From Pseudocalidococcus sp964653145 (lineage in GTDB: Bacteria; Cyanobacteriota; Cyanobacteriia; Thermosynechococcales; Thermosynechococcaceae), in NCBI GenBank assembly GCA_964653145.1, contig CAZZCG010000022.1:1-64000 (forward strand): a stretch of DNA of 64,000 nt. Reading direction: 5' to 3'. The notes under the pieces were generated by a model that searched no databases, was not told where the DNA came from, and saw nothing but the letters and a program-made list of their open reading frames with translations. A program made the position numbers and the translations under genes. Each line of letters opens with the position of its first letter. Position 1 is the stretch's first letter. Positions 61,838-64,000 of this stretch are shown in pieces.

Positions 61838-62656
61838 TTAGGCGTCAGATGAACTCGAACTAGGACTGGCGACCGCCCCGGCTAAAATCCCGCCGTCAAT
61901 CGTCAGTTCTGCCCCATTCAGATAACGTGCTTCATCTGAGGCCAGCAATACCGCCACCACCGCAACTTCAGAAGGTAAGCCAAAGCGTTTGAGGGGGCAA
62001 TCACTGACAAATTCTGCCATCCGTTGCTCGCGTTCTGGGCCGATTCCCAGGAGGGGTTCCCACATGGGGGTTAGGATTGCCGCTGGATGAATTGAATTAC
62101 AGGTGATATCCAGGCCCTGCTCGGCACAATACAACGCCACGGTTTTGCTATGGTTCCGGACTCCAGCTTTTGAGGAGGCATAGGCCGCTGCTCCCGGAAT
62201 TCCGACTAATCCAGAACGGGAGGAAATGTTGATAATTGCTCCCCTGGCCTGGGTTTGCCGCATTGCTTGGATCCCGTACTTACAGCCTAAAAATACCCCA
62301 TCCAAATTGGTCTCATGAACCGCCCGCCAGGCCTGGAGCGTTGCATTTTCTGGGTCATGGGGGATAAAACCCTCCTCAAAGCCCGTAATGCCAGCATTAT
62401 TAACTACCACATTGAGCCTTCCCTGAGCCTGGATAATTTGTTGCGTGACCCGTTGCCAATCTGATTCGCTGCGAACATCTAACCGTAAGTAAAATGCCCG
62501 TTCTCCCAGGCCCCGCGCAACAGTCTGCCCCAATTCATCTTGAATATCCGTTAGATAAACCGTCGCCCCTTCTTGGACAAATGCCTCAGCAATGGCCGCG
62601 CCGATCCCCCGAGCTGCACCTGTCACTAACGCAACTTTATCTAGTAACCGATTCAT
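61838..62656 (-). CDS. short-chain dehydrogenase/reductase
   Basis: A 272-residue classical SDR. The cofactor loop is TGAARGIGAA (T12GxxxGIG type), with NNAG near residue 91, the catalytic Ser in NISSRSG and YASSK as the Tyr/Lys pair. An acidic Asp (YLTDIQDE) after beta-2 favours NAD over NADP. The C-terminal LNGAELTIDGG is typical of cyclic alcohol or steroid-type SDRs. The substrate is unknown. A Ser/Ala tail (VASPSSSSSDA) is non-conserved. It lies between the broken Rpn gene and the outer-membrane gene on the same strand. Confidence 0.9.
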   Translation of the reverse strand: MNRLLDKVALVTGAARGIGAAIAEAFVQEGATVYLTDIQDELGQTVARGLGERAFYLRLDVRSESDWQRVTQQIIQAQGRLNVVVNNAGITGFEEGFIPHDPENATLQAWRAVHETNLDGVFLGCKYGIQAMRQTQARGAIINISSRSGLVGIPGAAAYASSKAGVRNHSKTVALYCAEQGLDITCNSIHPAAILTPMWEPLLGIGPEREQRMAEFVSDCPLKRFGLPSEVAVVAVLLASDEARYLNGAELTIDGGILAGAVASPSSSSSDA

Positions 62657-62681
62657 GGCATTGAGCTATTAAATTTACAGG

Positions 62682-64000
62682 TTAGGGGCGGCCGACAATA
62701 CTGAAATAGATGCCACTGGACTGGAGACTATTCCCCTGGCCTGGGACATTGAAGAACGGCACCGCATACTCCACCCGAATATCAACTTGAGGCGTGGGCT
62801 GATAGAGAAATCCCAGACCAGAACCCAGAAGGAAATTATTGGGGACTGGCCCATTGGGGTTTGCAGAGTTATTCCAAACCACCCCGAAATCTAGGAGTGG
62901 GATCAACTGAAAAATGGGGTTGTTGTTACTGTCCCGCACCAGCGGAAACCGCCCTTCAGTGGAAAACCGGAAGCCATTATCCCCAGAGCGGGCATTCGTG
63001 TCATAGCCGCGCACCGATGAGCCGCCGCCAATTACAAACTGGTGGAAGGGCAATAAGCTATTTGGACTGAGTTGCAGATCCGTCCGCAAAATCAGAAAGT
63101 TGTCATCCCAAAGCTGTTGCACCCGCTGCCCTTGCCCCAACCAACTGAAGAACTGAGCACTGGGGACTGGCGATGGATTCAGGGTAGCATCAAAAATCGG
63201 TAAGCCAATGTTGAACTGGGAGCGCATCACCCAGGCCCCGCTACTGTCCCGGCGAATAAAGTCAGTGCCCAACTCCAACACTCGAGTGCGGGTAAAGCCA
63301 TCGGGCTCAGGGCCAATCCCAAACGGGGTCGGTTGGTTATCAAATAAAAAGGTCTGCCCATTTTGGAACAGTAATCCCGCCGTAAAGGCCACCTCCTGAC
63401 GAACGGAACGAATTAGCGGTTGGCGGACACTCACCTGGTACACGGAAGATTGAGAGGTAATTCCGAATGCGGATAAATCCTGTTGAGTAATCCGGCTATT
63501 GCCCTGGACAGTCCGAACCGAGACAGTTCCATTCATGGCATTAAACGGAGCAATGTAGCCGAGTTCGTAGGTGTTCGATGCTCCCCAGTCGAATTCACCC
63601 AGGTTCGCCCCAACGGAATAGGAGGCGTAAATCGTATCGCCAATTCCCGATAGGTTTTGATAACTGAAATTGAGGAAACCACGCTCAGGGGCAATGGACG
63701 GGGGACTATTGGTGTCAATCCCGAGAGACCCACTGGGGCGCCGGGCCTGATCAACTCGAACTGACAAGATGCTGCTCCCCTCTTCCGGGCCCGGTTGGAG
63801 ACTGGCGGAAACATTTTTAAACAGCGGATCAACCTTGAGGAGGCGCAGTTGTTCTTCTAGTTGGTTGGCATTGAGGGGAACTCCAGCGCCCAAGCGCAAC
63901 CGGCCAGTGATGTAGGTCTTGAGTAGGCCTTCATTACCGTCAACAATAATGTCATCGAGGCGCCCTTCAATGACCCGGATGGTAATGTTTCCGCTCGCAA
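62682..64000 (-). CDS. TpsB/ShlB-type outer-membrane transporter (Omp85 superfamily), C-terminal part
   Basis: At least 439 residues; the 5' end lies beyond the window. The frame enters with a POTRA domain (RVIEGRLDDIIVDGN, LLKTYI, LGAGVPLNANQLEEQLRLL). A beta barrel follows with VIGGGSSVRGYD, the VRGY/F motif of lid loop 6, and ends with an aromatic-ending strand (YFSIVGRP). Two-partner secretion transporters (FhaC/ShlB) export large adhesins or hemolysins, and cyanobacteria have several. No cognate exoprotein gene is inside the window. Toc75-like outer-envelope proteins are an alternative, but the ShlB-type POTRA-barrel spacing fits better. Confidence 0.88.
   Translation of the reverse strand, partial: ASGNITIRVIEGRLDDIIVDGNEGLLKTYITGRLRLGAGVPLNANQLEEQLRLLKVDPLFKNVSASLQPGPEEGSSILSVRVDQARRPSGSLGIDTNSPPSIAPERGFLNFSYQNLSGIGDTIYASYSVGANLGEFDWGASNTYELGYIAPFNAMNGTVSVRTVQGNSRITQQDLSAFGITSQSSVYQVSVRQPLIRSVRQEVAFTAGLLFQNGQTFLFDNQPTPFGIGPEPDGFTRTRVLELGTDFIRRDSSGAWVMRSQFNIGLPIFDATLNPSPVPSAQFFSWLGQGQRVQQLWDDNFLILRTDLQLSPNSLLPFHQFVIGGGSSVRGYDTNARSGDNGFRFSTEGRFPLVRDSNNNPIFQLIPLLDFGVVWNNSANPNGPVPNNFLLGSGLGFLYQPTPQVDIRVEYAVPFFNVPGQGNSLQSSGIYFSIVGRP

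Overview
The window is cyanobacterial chromosome. It carries psbZ, a micro-oxic tetrapyrrole cluster (oxidative cyclase, heme oxygenase, HemN), a panC-cmk fusion, a group 3 sigma factor, a ComFB-type second-messenger receptor and phosphoenolpyruvate carboxylase. Base composition looks near 50% GC. The HIP1 octamer GCGATCGC of many cyanobacteria was not seen. Instead the palindrome CCAGGCCTGG and its half CAGGCC/GGCCTG recur several times per kb on both strands. A unicellular lineage near Thermosynechococcus/Synechococcus PCC 6312 is a guess from these traits, not a demonstrated identity.

Layout. 1-10 kb: 5' part of ftsH, a J-domain/pentapeptide protein, a ComFB receptor, yebC, a membrane Ser/Thr kinase, ribD, a MidA-type methyltransferase and a B12 radical-SAM enzyme. 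10-16 kb: a transketolase/phosphoketolase-like enzyme, then an AT-rich two-gene island with a PD-(D/E)XK-like nuclease (possibly a GAPS4-type anti-phage system), a HicB-like antitoxin without a visible toxin, and a 42-residue protein. 16-29 kb: a zinc dehydrogenase, a secreted metzincin-like peptidase, an ABC exporter, a prohibitin, an FHA protein, a class II ribonucleotide reductase split by an intein at its catalytic cysteine, fmt, a SigF-type sigma factor and a GNAT protein. 29-32 kb: a diguanylate cyclase whose stop codon lies inside a long palindrome resembling an integron attC, followed by an AT-rich two-gene island of unknown function with a matching core-like boundary on its far side.

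32-47 kb: aroC, psbZ-ribH, an orphan SMI1/KNR4 protein, a CapA-like protein, ppc, a rhodanese with an O-antigen-ligase-like protein, an MNT antitoxin with a decayed hepT toxin gene, a GIY-YIG protein and a very large secreted TPR-CHAT protein. 47-55 kb: DAHP synthase, a peptide-type ABC permease, an esterase, an RsbW-like kinase, panC-cmk, an MltA/3D-like exported protein and bioA. 55-61 kb: a same-strand run of cyclase, heme oxygenase, hemN, delta-9 desaturase and nitronate monooxygenase, matching the low-oxygen tetrapyrrole operon known in Synechocystis. 61-64 kb: a frameshifted Rpn-type nuclease gene, a short-chain dehydrogenase and the 3' part of a TpsB/Omp85-family outer-membrane protein that leaves the window.

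No rRNA, tRNA, CRISPR array or intact insertion sequence was recognised. The main signs of horizontal transfer or decay are the two AT-rich islands, which also lack the host's iterated palindrome, the broken hepT and Rpn genes, and a small membrane-protein gene interrupted by 43 bp between direct repeats.
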